NCBI GenBank assembly: GCA_027924645.1
Contig: BSBN01000242.1
Coordinates: 1,612,001 to 1,676,000 of the forward strand
DNA: 64,000 bases
Origin: Cunninghamia lanceolata
Lineage: Eukaryota > Streptophyta > Pinopsida > Cupressales > Cupressaceae
Reading direction: 5' to 3'
Part shown: one piece after another, positions 1 to 9,166 of the stretch
How positions within the stretch are numbered: position 1 is the first letter of the stretch
Layout: each line of letters starts with the position of its first letter
Program-made: the position numbers and the translations under genes
The notes under the pieces: generated by a model
Databases searched by the model: none
Seen by the model: the letters and a program-made list of their open reading frames with translations, nothing else
Told to the model about the DNA's origin: nothing

Positions 1-588
1 CTTTATTTTAGCTAGGTCAACTGATATCCCTTCTGCATATATAATATGCCCTAAATATTGAATTTCTCTTTGAAAGAAAGAACATTTGGAGAGTTTCGCA
101 TACAATTTGTGTTCTCTCAGTCGTTGTAATACAATTTGAAGGTGTTGTCTGTGTTCTTCCTCATTTTTGGAATATATCATAATATCATCCAGAAAAACTA
201 GAACAAACTTGTCAAGGCAATCTCTGAAAACACTATTCATGAGATTCATAAATGTGGCTATGGCATTTGTTAATCCAAAAGGTAGCACTGTAAACTCGTA
301 ATGCCCATACCTCGTTCTGAATGTTGTCTTATGAATGTCTTCATCTTTTAGTCTCAGCTGATGATACCCAGATCTCAAATCTATCTTTGAAAATACTGTA
401 GCACCATGTATTTGGTCAAACAAATCATCAATACGTGGCAGAGGGTACTTGTTCTTTATCATTGCTTTATTAAACATCCGATAATCAATACATAGCCTAA
501 GGGTTCCATCTTTCTTCTTGAAAAAAATAACTGGAGCTCCCCACAGCGATACACTTGGCCTAATTAGTCCTTTTTCTAGTAACTCCTA
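1..588 (-). pseudogene. Ty3/gypsy reverse transcriptase fragment, cut by the left edge of the window
   Basis: Read on the minus strand, this gives a contiguous gypsy RT: a [14 protein letters not shown] block, [22 protein letters not shown] and the catalytic FLDDIMIYS (plus-strand position about 185-210), ending near [11 protein letters not shown] at the edge. A TAG at 586-588 separates it from the upstream linker frame in the same frame, at a place where a glutamine codon is expected (KAQL-stop-ELLEKG). The RT, linker and protease resemble plant Tekay/Del chromoviruses; that lineage call is from memory of conserved blocks. RNase H and integrase would lie to the left of the window. This is the pol of the host element into which the 1763-9161 element jumped. 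It is a relic, not a working gene. Confidence 0.9.
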
Positions 589-1240
589 CAGTTGAGCTTT
601 TAATTCCATTAGCTCAGTGGTTGTCATTTTGTATGGAGCTTTGGAAATTGGCTCGAATCCTAGTTTGATGTCTATGGCAAAATTGAAAATCCTTTTTGGT
701 GGTAGATCGGGAAGTTCTTCTGGGAATACATCTTGAAAGTTACAGAGATAGGGATATTTTTCCTCAAACATTCTAGTTTGGTTCTCAGTACTTTCTTCAA
801 TTTGATCCATTTTAACTGCGAAAAGTTGACATCCCTTACGCCTAGCCCTTTTTAACTGTTTGGAATAAATAGATCTAATCTTGACTTCCCTTTGAATACC
901 TTGAAAGTTGACTATTCCCCATGTCATCTAAACACTTAATTGATTTTGAAAAGTAATCCACTTTGGCCCTATGCTTCCACAACCAATTCATTCCTATAAT
1001 GATGTCATAGGAACCTAAGGGTGCTGCATACAGGTTCACTTCAGTTGAGAAACTTGGGAAATCAACCCTGGCTTTGAACAAACATTTCTCTACCTGAGCC
1101 TTGGTTTGGTTTGCATACTCTACATTCTATGGTTTAGACATAATGCTAGCTCTCCTAGGAAATTTATTTAATACTCTAGGTGATACAAAATTCTTAGTTG
1201 CACCAGTATCAATTAAAATAGAAACAGGGACTCTAAATAA
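586..1240 (-). pseudogene. gypsy aspartic protease and protease-RT linker, frameshifted
   Basis: The minus strand encodes an aspartic protease core: DTGAT active site at 1196-1210 in the context VSILIDTGATKNFVSPR, then a second conserved block IIGMNWLWKHRAKVDY near 955-1000. A different frame (586-927) then carries the linker, with FPEELPDLPPKR and PYKMTTTELMELKAQL, which leads into RT. The protease and linker frames overlap at 875-927, so at least one frameshift separates them, and a stop occurs near 1128. The order protease-RT is normal for gypsy. The element is inactive. Confidence 0.85.
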
Positions 1241-1757
1241 GGTACTTGTCATCTCAGTGGGGGTAATCTAATATTCATCTTGTCGGTTGTCAAGTGTTGC
1301 ATGAATCCTTTGCTGCAAAGCTATCTATTGTGAAGGTAAAGCCTTGTTCCTTTGCTACCCATTATGCTTCTTATTAGGACATCAGTTTGCATAATGATCG
1401 CCTCCACAATTACAACAACCTCCAAGAGGACCCTTTTTCTCTGATGGACCCCCCACAACATCCTTGTTCCTCTTAAAATTATCATTCTTCTTATAATAAT
1501 CATTTCTTCGTTCATTTCCAAATCCACCTTTGTTTTTCTGATTCCCTTTAACATTTCTTCTGTTCCCATATCCCTTATCATTCTTCCTCTTATATGGCTG
1601 ATCATTTGAATTCCTGTTGAATCTTTTACATTTTCTTTCTCGATAGGAAGATATAGACTTTATCCTTTGTTCCTATTTAATCACCTTTTCATACAATTGA
1701 TCCATTATTGTCGGACCATGCACTTCCACCACTTCGCCGATTTGAGGATTCAACCCC
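1241..1757 (-). pseudogene. C-terminal half of gypsy gag with a degenerate zinc knuckle
   Basis: In the minus frame a CCHC-like knuckle CNCGGDHYAN is seen around 1380-1415, but it is followed by a TGA just before the last CP. Other stops occur throughout. The frame joins the N-terminal half at 9167-9845 exactly when the 1763-9161 insertion and one copy of its target duplication are removed, giving a continuous reading through RMRGLGSDGVESSNRR. Gag would coat the element RNA. This is the 3' part of a gag split by a transposon. Confidence 0.75.
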
Positions 1758-2316
1758 ATCTGTGTTGGCAAGAGACACTATATGGATTCATGGTTGTTGT
1801 CATTGATGGCAACAAAGGTCATCCCACATATCCGCAAGTCATGATATGTCTCTACCGGAAGTCAGAATAAAGATTATTGTGGTCCGGTGAACAAGAACAG
1901 AGCATGTGGCAAGGTCCGACAGATTGGTCCGGATCTCTCAGAGGAAGTGTCTTGGTGCAGTGCGGATTTGGGGAAGTCAAGAGGACTACCTTGAGTGGTA
2001 TATTCCAAGGATTCAGCCTCCGGTGATGGACAAGGAAAAAGATATGAATAGTTGAGTACCGGATTCCTGAGAGACAGTGAAAACAGAGGAAGAACTGACT
2101 GACAGAGTATCAGACTACTTTCCGGATGTGTTACTGTTGATGATAAAGGTTGTGAAGGCATGAATCATGTTTGGCCGACATGATTGATGATATCTACAAG
2201 TATATGCTTGATCCGCATTGCTTGGTGAGCAAGGATTCAACCGACAGAACAAAGTTTGTAAGAAACTAAACTGTTCCGGATGCCGACTAGAAAGGTGATG
2301 AAATTACTTGTGCGGA

Positions 2317-2326
2317 TATATATAAA
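2317..2326 (+). promoter_or_regulatory. TATA box of the 5' LTR
   Basis: TATATATAAA followed by GG, about 235 bases upstream of the hairpin array. The same motif is at 8625-8634 in the 3' LTR. The position in mid-LTR fits the U3/R border of a Pol II LTR promoter. The transcription start is not proven. Confidence 0.65.
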
Positions 2327-2551
2327 GGATGGATTTAGTTGTGAAAGGGGTGTATATGTGAAGGGATATGCGAACAAGTCTAGAACAGAGCAGAAGTAGC
2401 AAGAAAGATCCGGTATGTGAAAGGATAGCAGAATAAAGAATAGAGGAAAGATGAAGTGCAGCAGATCAGTGTACTGAGCCTAACCGGAACTGAACTCCAG
2501 CATATGCAGATGCTTCCAATCAGTTCAAGACTGTGATTCTTATCACTTTGT

Positions 2552-2629
2552 AGACAGTGTGTCTTCTTGTAGGCAGTGAGCCTCTTGTGAGCAGTGTGCT
2601 CGGGCAGTGAGCCCTAATTGGCAAGTGCC
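2552..2629 (+). other. Five-hairpin array in the LTR (R/U5 region)
   Basis: Five short palindromes follow each other: AGACAgtgTGTCT (2552-2564), AGGCagtgaGCCT (2571-2583), GAGCAgtgTGCTC (2589-2601), GGGCagtgaGCCC (2602-2614) and GGCAagTGCC (2620-2629). Four of the five share a central CAGTG. The array recurs at 8860-8937 and, in diverged form, at 13887-13963 and 19826-19902 in the copia element. It would be transcribed as RNA. A role in RNA folding, packaging or 3'-end formation is inference. Confidence 0.8.
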
Positions 2630-2857
2630 ATTTTGTAATTTCCTATTCTTCTAACAGAGAATAATTTTTGGGTTAATCACCCCGTGGTTTTCTCCCTTAA
2701 CAGGGTTTCCACGTCAAAAATACTGTGTCATGTGTTCCTTATTTCATGGTAATGTTTTTTGTGTTTGATTCAATGCTGCATTAATTAATAAGGAAGTTCA
2801 GATAGAGAAATAATTAGGATAACTGATTCACCCCCCCCCCTCTCAGTTATCAACAAT

Positions 2858-2869
2858 TGGTATCAGAGC
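2858..2869 (+). other. Primer-binding site, initiator tRNA-Met
   Basis: TGGTATCAGAGC lies two bases after the 5' LTR and is the standard complement of the initiator tRNA-Met 3' end used by many plant copia and gypsy elements. It is followed by a leader of about 50 bases that resembles the leader of the copia element at 14231-14273. Confidence 0.93.
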
Positions 2870-2920
2870 AAGGTTCCTCCTAATAGAGCTTAACAGCTTG
2901 AGGAAGATCTGGGAATTCAA

Positions 2921-4099
2921 ATGGATGCATATGGTTTAAGGGAGCAACTCAAGACTGCCCTTGAGGATCTTGAACAGTCAAATTCTGAAGTCAATGAATT
3001 AAAAGAAAGACTCAAACAGGCTGATGAGTTCATGAGGGAATTAAAAGACAAATTAAGTCTCTCTATGAAAAAGAGAAAGGAGCTGCTCCAACAGTTGGCA
3101 AGACAAAGTGAAGAAAGCAATACAAATGAAGAATTGACTGAGCAAACCAAGTTATGTGAAAAGTTATCAAAAGAAGTCATTATGTTAAGACATGAAATGG
3201 AATCAGGAACTATAAAGTTTACTCAAGAGATTGAAGAAAAAAGAAAGGCTGAAGACAATCTAAGACAATCTCTTAAGGAAAAATCAGAAGAATGCCACCA
3301 GATGGACAGGATTATCAGACATCTTGAATCTGATCTTGAAGATGCCAAAGATAATGAAGAAAAACTTGAGGATCAAATTACCTCTCTCAAAAGAGACCTT
3401 CAAACAGCAAATGAATATAAAGAGAAATTCAAGATAAGTTCTGCTCAACTTGAAGTTCTTCTTGGAAGTCAAAAGAGGACAGATGACAAGTATGGTTTGG
3501 GATATGAGAAAGGAGAAAGCTCCGGATCCGGTCAAAAGAATCTTGGATCAGAAAATCCAAGGAGCAGGCCTAGAAGACCTCCGGTAAGACAACCAAATGC
3601 TCAAAGATATCCATCCTTCAATGGATACTGCCACAGCTGCAACCACTTTGGTCACAAAGCTAATCAGTGCAGAATGAGAATGAATCAGATTAATTCATCC
3701 TTCTCCGGACAGTGCTTCAACTGCAAAAGGTATGGACACAAATCCCATGAATGCAGAATTATGCAAGTAAACAAATCATTCAAAGGTAGATGCTTTACAT
3801 GCAATAGAGTAGGTCATATGGCTAATCAATGCAGATCAAGGGGATATCAGTCAAATATGCAAAGAAATGTTATTTGCCAAATCTGCAATAGGTCCGGTCA
3901 TAATGCTAAAGTCTGCAGAAACAAGAATCAGGACAAAAGAGGTCCGGTGTATAATCAGAATCAAGACAAGGGTAAACAAAAGATGAATGCGGATGAAGTT
4001 AGGAATCAGATGAGCAAGATTTGGGTGAAGAAAAGTTCAGAGAATGTAGAGGTTGGATCCGCACCAGACTCTGGTGCTGATATTTCTTCCGGAAATTAA
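2921..4099 (+). CDS. Gag-like protein: long coiled coil plus four CCHC zinc knuckles
   Basis: A 392-residue intact frame beginning at the first ATG after the PBS leader. Residues 1 to about 185 are charged, Leu-rich heptad sequence, likely a coiled coil. A Ser/Gly/Pro/Arg-rich linker follows, then four knuckles of form C-x2-C-x4-H-x4-C at residues 237-250, 265-278, 291-304 and 319-332 (CHSCNHFGHKANQC, CFNCKRYGHKSHEC, CFTCNRVGHMANQC, CQICNRSGHNAKVC). Zinc knuckles of this type bind RNA in retroelement nucleocapsids. The usual copia capsid domain is not visible, so this is a reduced or replaced gag. The C-terminus (WVKK...DSGADISSGN) recalls the end of copia gag, but there is no protease core after it. 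Likely role: binding and dimerising the element RNA (inference). Confidence 0.85.
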   Translation: MDAYGLREQLKTALEDLEQSNSEVNELKERLKQADEFMRELKDKLSLSMKKRKELLQQLARQSEESNTNEELTEQTKLCEKLSKEVIMLRHEMESGTIKFTQEIEEKRKAEDNLRQSLKEKSEECHQMDRIIRHLESDLEDAKDNEEKLEDQITSLKRDLQTANEYKEKFKISSAQLEVLLGSQKRTDDKYGLGYEKGESSGSGQKNLGSENPRSRPRRPPVRQPNAQRYPSFNGYCHSCNHFGHKANQCRMRMNQINSSFSGQCFNCKRYGHKSHECRIMQVNKSFKGRCFTCNRVGHMANQCRSRGYQSNMQRNVICQICNRSGHNAKVCRNKNQDKRGPVYNQNQDKGKQKMNADEVRNQMSKIWVKKSSENVEVGSAPDSGADISSGN

Positions 4100-4752
4100 A
4101 AGGTGAGCTCAGGCTCAGGGGGAGACTCAAAGAAAATCCTGTTCCCCCAGCCAAACAAGTGGTGCCGGATGTGGCACAAGATGCGGATTAAAGGGTTTGT
4201 AGATATGAGTCTTGAGATGCTTCAGTCAAGTTTTCAGAGGTCCGCATGGAGTTATGAAGAAGCTGTGATCGATCAAGTAAGACCTGTTCAGGGAGACGCT
4301 CCGGTATGACAAAGGATTACAAAAAGGTCCGGAGAGATCCGGAAGTGCACTATCTTGTTCTGCGGATTGGACAGAGTGTTTGGGATGTTCTTGTAATATG
4401 TTTCCTCAATTTATTCATGATTTAAAGATCCGGATGATATTCACTGATCAGGACTAATCTGGGATACTCCAAGCTATCCAGACAGGGCAAATCGGAATAA
4501 TGCAGGTGAAGCATTTATTGCAGACAGATATTAGGGTTTGCGGAGCAATATAAGGGATTTCTCAAAAGTCATTTGCTCATTCTGCACTCAAGAAGAAGTG
4601 AAAAGTGGAGCTCTGCAACAAGATTCATCAAGCACACCAAGGATCTCCTGCCGAAGTCATTGCATAAAGAAATCAATCCAACCACTCCGTGCCAACCGAA
4701 GACGCATAAGGTATTCTCCGTTTTTCATTATCTCACTGTAAATCCTTGAAGA
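4100..4752 (+). other. Interior spacer containing a relic of a polypurine tract and LTR-like sequence
   Basis: Just after the zinc-knuckle frame comes CTCAGGGGGAGAC (4114-4126), like the PPT-type motifs near the element's 3' end. Then 4190-4400 resembles the LTR of the copia element: the blocks AAGGGTTTGTAGATATG, CAGTCAAG, AGAGGTCCGCATG, AGGTCCGG...AGATCCGGAA and GTGTTTGGGA occur in the same order at 13028-13220 and 18966-19160. The remainder (4440-4752) is an untranslated leader for the next frame. No convincing gene is present; the small open frames are short and not conserved. Confidence 0.6.
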
Positions 4753-7700
4753 ATGGCTACTCCAAATATAGTTAAGATCTCTGATAGACCTCGCCCCACA
4801 TTCAAGAAACATCCTTACAAATCATTGGAGGTAGATCCACTAGGAGCCTTCTCTAGTGTTCCTCACGGAGTTTTACATACTGAAGACATTAGGGTTTACA
4901 TACATGCAAGCATTGAGGAATTTGGGGAATTCAAATTAAGAGACCTCTATCACAAGCAACTGATAGACAATGCTTTTGAGCTTAAACCAGAGTATAAGGG
5001 TATCCAGAAGAAACAATTTGAGCAATTTATTCATTTCCCTAGCTTTGAAGAAGATGAATGGGTCCGGTATGTACTGAGCAGGATGCATGACAACTTTCTA
5101 TGGCTGGATAGACCCTGCAAGATCACAAAAGAGGCAATTAGGGCAGTAACTGGTCTATACTCTTCCGGAGGGATACCTATCCTCAAATCTGTCAAGAACA
5201 ACATTGTAACTGAGGCCACCGGATCAAAGTTTGATAAGAGGGCAATGACCATTGAAGATATTTCAGATCCGGATATCAAGTATGCATCCATGATAATAGG
5301 ATACAAGATCTATCACTCCAGCAGGGAGAATTCTGTATCCGGAACTGCAGTATACACTGCATATGAAATGCTAAGAAAGAATGCAGAATATGATCTCTGC
5401 GAACTACTGCTAAGCCAATTAATGGAAAATATACAGAAAATCAAGAAGGACAAGAAGAATTCCTTTAAGTATGGTACTCTCATTGTATGTCTATTCTTCT
5501 ACTTCATGAATGAGTTACCCGGATCAAGTGGATGGGTATGGCAGAGTGACAAACCTGTTGCAGTCTAGATAAGAGACTATTTGCATGGACTTGGGGATGC
5601 AAAAGCAAGAAATACAGCTCTATGGGGATACTTCAAAAACTTTCAGAGCATGATGCAAGCAAGAGAGAGAATTCCCCAGTCTCTTGTTGAAAAATACAAA
5701 GACTCAGTGTGTTTCATGGTTGACACTGATCAGTGCCTAATGGAGGCAGTGGAGCCAAGGATTGTCTGGATCATGCCCATGGGGTATGAAGTGGATGAAC
5801 AAATAGTGGAGCTGCATGTTCAACACATGCTAAGTCAGCCCAAAGATCCCAAGGCAGAAAGGTTTGGAACCTTTGAGGAGCTGAGTGTAAAAATACATGT
5901 AGAACTCAGGGAACCTGAGATTAAGAGAAAGGTGAGAAAAGAAGTAGAGCACATTGCTCAAGGCCTAGGCATCTCAAAAGAGGCACTTGATGCCAGCCGG
6001 GAAAAGAGGAGGAAGGCTGAGGAAGAAGAGAAAAGTAAAGAAAGTGCTCCAGTTGAAACTCCCACCCAGACCAGATCATCAAAGAGATCTGCACCTCCCA
6101 CAACCAAAAGCTCAAAACCGGAAGTCCAGGCATCCGGTAAAAGATCCAAGACAAAAGCCACAAGGGCTTATGAAAGCCAAAAGGATGAAGAGGAAACAGA
6201 GTCAGATGAGGGCGTAAAAGAAATAAAGAAGCAGAAGAAGAAAGGATCCGGTAAACCCTCCACAGGCCAAGACAAGGATGAAATGGCAGAGGTATCTGTT
6301 GAAAAGCCCACTCTGTCTCTAGAGAATGTAATCAAGTCGGTCACGGTGGATGGAAACCTTCAACCAATGACTGAATCTTATGATGACTTCAGTGAGGCTG
6401 ACCAAAAGACTCTGCAGGAAGCCACCATCAAATATCTGAACATATATAATAAGGCTTTCATTGAGATCATATCTCTTATTCCTAAAAGCCTAGAAAAGGA
6501 ATTGGAAGTAAGAAAGAACAATGCTCATGCAAAAGATCTTGAGATCCGGGAGCAGATAGCTATTCAGCTATATCCTCAAATTGATCCCAAGACAATGAAC
6601 ATGATCTTCAAGGACTGCAAAGATGAGTTCAGAAGTAAAGCCAGGATGAATCAACTCATGCTTGGTGAGACTGACAAAGTGGCACAAGAGACAGAAGAGA
6701 TCCTCCGGAAGGCCTTCAAAAGGTTCAATCTTCCTGTTGTAGAAGACTTAGGTACAGAAACAGCTGCAGATCCGGAATCATCTGTTCCGGAAGAAGTGGG
6801 CCCCGAACAGACAAACATCTCTCCTCCGGTTTCCCCTACAGTCTCCGGATCCAAAGAAGAAGAGGAATTACAGGAGAAGGAAGCAGGGGTGAAAGACAAA
6901 GAGGTTGACAGTTCCAAGACTGCAGAAGAAAAGAAACATCTGTCTCCGGCAAGAGACACTGCACAAACTGTTCAACAATTTTTGAGCAAAGAAACTTTAG
7001 AGATTGATGAACTGGAGCTTCTAAAAGGCCCATTCGACTTTGACTCTCTCTCTCCGGTACAAACAATGAAGATAGCTTCATTTGCAAATGCCAAGGCAAA
7101 TGAAAAACTCCTGAAGTCTCATATGGAAGACTGTGAGTTGATAGAGGCTGCTTCCGGAGTACTTGTAAAGATTATGCCATCAATCCAGATAGATCCGACA
7201 GCCTCCTCTTCCGGTAATCTAAAAACCTTAGTCAGCAGTGTTGATACACATTTTGATTCTCTAGAAAAATCAGCTGAAGAAAAGGTCCGGAAGGAATTTT
7301 TGGATAAGAGATTTTCAGAAATATTAGAATTAATCTCTAAAGATAGGAAGATTGTGAGCATTGGAATAAAGAGCTTAGAGAATGCTCTTAAGGATGGCGG
7401 TGACATCTACAAATTTTGTATATCCTGGTCAAAGGCAACAGCAGCAATTGACAAGAAAATAAAAGAGGAACAGGACAAGCTTCAAAGCTTATCTCAAAGT
7501 TTTGATCCTCTCTCTTCCTCTATAATAAATCAAGAATGTCAGACTATTGCAGTCTTGAATGAAATAAAGAATCTTGAGAAGGAAAGGAAGAACATCACCA
7601 ACCGGATGGGAGAACTTAGAAGGATTATAATCCCTAAGTTGGAAACTATGCATGAGGCCATCAGTGATGCCCAGACCACCGCCCAAACAAAAGATCCGAC

Positions 7701-7836
7701 AGATCTCAAGCGGGCAGAAGCTTTTGCATTTTTGTTGAGTGGTCACATTTCAATTTTGGACAGAATGAAGCTAAGTTGGGCTACTGAAATGATTCAATTG
7801 CAGACATCCTTTGCAGACATTCTTCAGTATATGTGA
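4753..7836 (+). CDS. Large unrecognised protein of a non-autonomous element, interrupted by one in-frame TAG
   Basis: One frame of 1,028 codons, from the ATG in GAAGAATGGCTACT to a TGA, broken only by TAG at 5566-5568 (codon 272); both halves are in the same phase. Residues 1 to about 390 look globular (blocks such as FPSFEEDEWVRYVLSRMHDN and LHGLGDAKARNTALWGYFKN). A Lys/Glu/Ser-rich low-complexity stretch with basic runs (KKQKKKG) follows, then an acidic Pro/Ser segment and a C-terminal helical, coiled-coil-like region. I do not recognise the family. It has no RT, integrase, RNase H or protease motif. The N-terminal part vaguely recalls plant transposon-associated domains, but this is not firm. 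The TAG could be a recent nonsense mutation or a readthrough codon. It could be a captured host gene or an element-specific accessory protein. Confidence 0.75.
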
Positions 7837-8070
7837 GTATGTAAATATGCGGCTATATATAGAAAATTTTTTTGAAAATTTTGGTGTGCGGACCCTACCC
7901 TTTGCCATTGATGTCAAAGGGGGAGTAAGGAGCAGTGAAAAATGAGGAATCCAACAAAGGGGGAGTTCCGGAAATTGTATATAAAGACAGAGCATCAGCA
8001 AAGGGGGAGCATAGTGTAAACACTTAGTCATTTTTCACTAAGTGTTGCCATCAATGCCAAAGGGGGAGAT
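7837..8070 (+). other. 3' untranslated region with four polypurine-tract motifs
   Basis: AAAGGGGGAG occurs at 7916-7925, 7956-7965, 8000-8009 and 8059-8068, the last one adjoining the 3' LTR and so the functional PPT. The first sits in a hairpin, CCCTTTG (7898-7904) with CAAAGGG (7915-7921). The motif TTGCCATCAATG just before the true PPT is the reverse complement of CATTGATGGCAA in the LTR. The same arrangement is present at 18501-18773. Confidence 0.8.
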
Positions 8071-9161
8071 TGTTGGCAAGAGACACTATATGGATTCATG
8101 GTTGTTGTCATTGATGGCAACAAAGGTCATCCCACATATCCGCAAGTCATGATATGTCTCTACCGGAAGTCAGAATAAAGATTATTGTGGTCCGGTGAAC
8201 AAGAACAGAGCATGTGGCAAGGTCCGACAGATTGGTCCGGATCTCTCAGAGGAAGTGTCTTGGTGTAGTGCAGATTTGGGGAAGTCAAGAGGACTACCTT
8301 GAGTGGTATATTCCAAGGATTCAGCCTCCGGTGATGGACAAGGAAAAAGATATGAATAGTTGAGTACCGGATTCCTGAGAGACAGTGAAAACAGAGGAAG
8401 AACTGACTGACAGAGTATCAGACTACTTTCCGGATGTGTTACTGTTGATGATAAAGGTTGTGAAGGCATGAATCATGTTTGGCCGACATGATTGATGATA
8501 TCTACAAGTATATGCTTGATCCGCATTGCTTGGTGAGCAAGGATTCAACCGACAGAACAAAGTTTGTAAGAAACTAAACTGTTCCGGATGCCGACTAGAA
8601 AGGTGATGAAATTACTTGTGCGGATATATATAAAGGATGGATTTAGTTGTGAAAGGGGTGTATATGTGAAGGGATATGCGAACAAGTCTAGAACAGAGCA
8701 GAAGTAGCAAGAAAGATCCGGTATGTGAAAGGATAGCAGAATAAAGAACAGAGGAAAGATGAAGTGCAGCAGATCAGTGTACTGAGCCTAACCGGAACTG
8801 AACTCCAGCATATGCAGATGCTTCCAATCAGTTCAAGACTGTGATTCTTATCACTTTGTAGACAGTGTGTCTTCTTGTAGGCAGTGAGCCTCTTGTGAGC
8901 AGTGTGCTCGGGCAGTGAGCCCTAATTGGCAAGTGCCATTTTGTAATTTCCTATTCTTCTAACAGAGAATAATTTTTGGGTTAATCACCCCGTGGTTTTC
9001 TCCCTTAACAGGGTTTCCACGTCAAAAATACTGTGTCATGTGTTCCTTATTTCATGGTAATGTTTTTTGTGTTTGATTCAATGCTGCATTAATTAATAAG
9101 GAAGTTCAGATAGAGAAATAATTAGGATAACTGATTCACCCCCCCCTCTCAGTTATCAACA
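8071..9161 (+). repeat. 3' LTR of the non-autonomous element (1,091 bp)
   Basis: Begins TGTTGGCAAGAG directly after the PPT and ends CAACA before the ATCTG target duplication. Differences from the 5' LTR: two substitutions near 8268 and 8273, one near 8750 and a C run of 8 instead of 10. It has the TATA box at 8625-8634 and the hairpin array at 8860-8937. Confidence 0.96.
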
Positions 9162-9166
9162 ATCTG

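Larger units (their letters stand above)
1763..2855 (+). repeat. 5' LTR of the non-autonomous element (1,093 bp)
   Basis: Starts TGTTGGCAAGAG and ends TTATCAACA directly before the PBS; the termini TGTTG/CAACA are inverted repeats. It contains a TATA box at 2317-2326, an array of five tiny hairpins at 2552-2629 and a 10-C run at 2831-2840 close to the 3' end. It is nearly identical to 8071-9161. A minus-strand open frame at 1874-2161 occurs identically in both LTRs and is treated as chance. Confidence 0.96.
1763..9161 (+). mobile_element. Young non-autonomous LTR retrotransposon, polymerase-less, copia-related cis signals
   Basis: The ends are exact: LTRs begin TGTTGG and end CAACA, and the 5-bp target duplication ATCTG is seen at 1758-1762 and 9162-9166. 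The LTRs (1763-2855 and 8071-9161) differ by only three substitutions and a 2-base change in a C run, so insertion was recent. The interior holds a tRNA-Met PBS, a zinc-knuckle protein (2921-4099), a long leader-like spacer, a large unrecognised frame (4753-7836) and a polypurine-tract cluster. I find no protease, integrase, RT or RNase H motif in any frame. PBS, leader, PPT flanks and an LTR hairpin array match the copia element at 12962-20155, so enzymes may be supplied in trans by that family (inference). It is inserted in the gag of an antisense gypsy element. Confidence 0.93.

Noticed and set aside
1874..2161. 95-codon minus-strand open frame, identical at 8182-8469
   Set aside because: It lies wholly in the LTRs; identity follows from LTR identity and not from selection on a protein.
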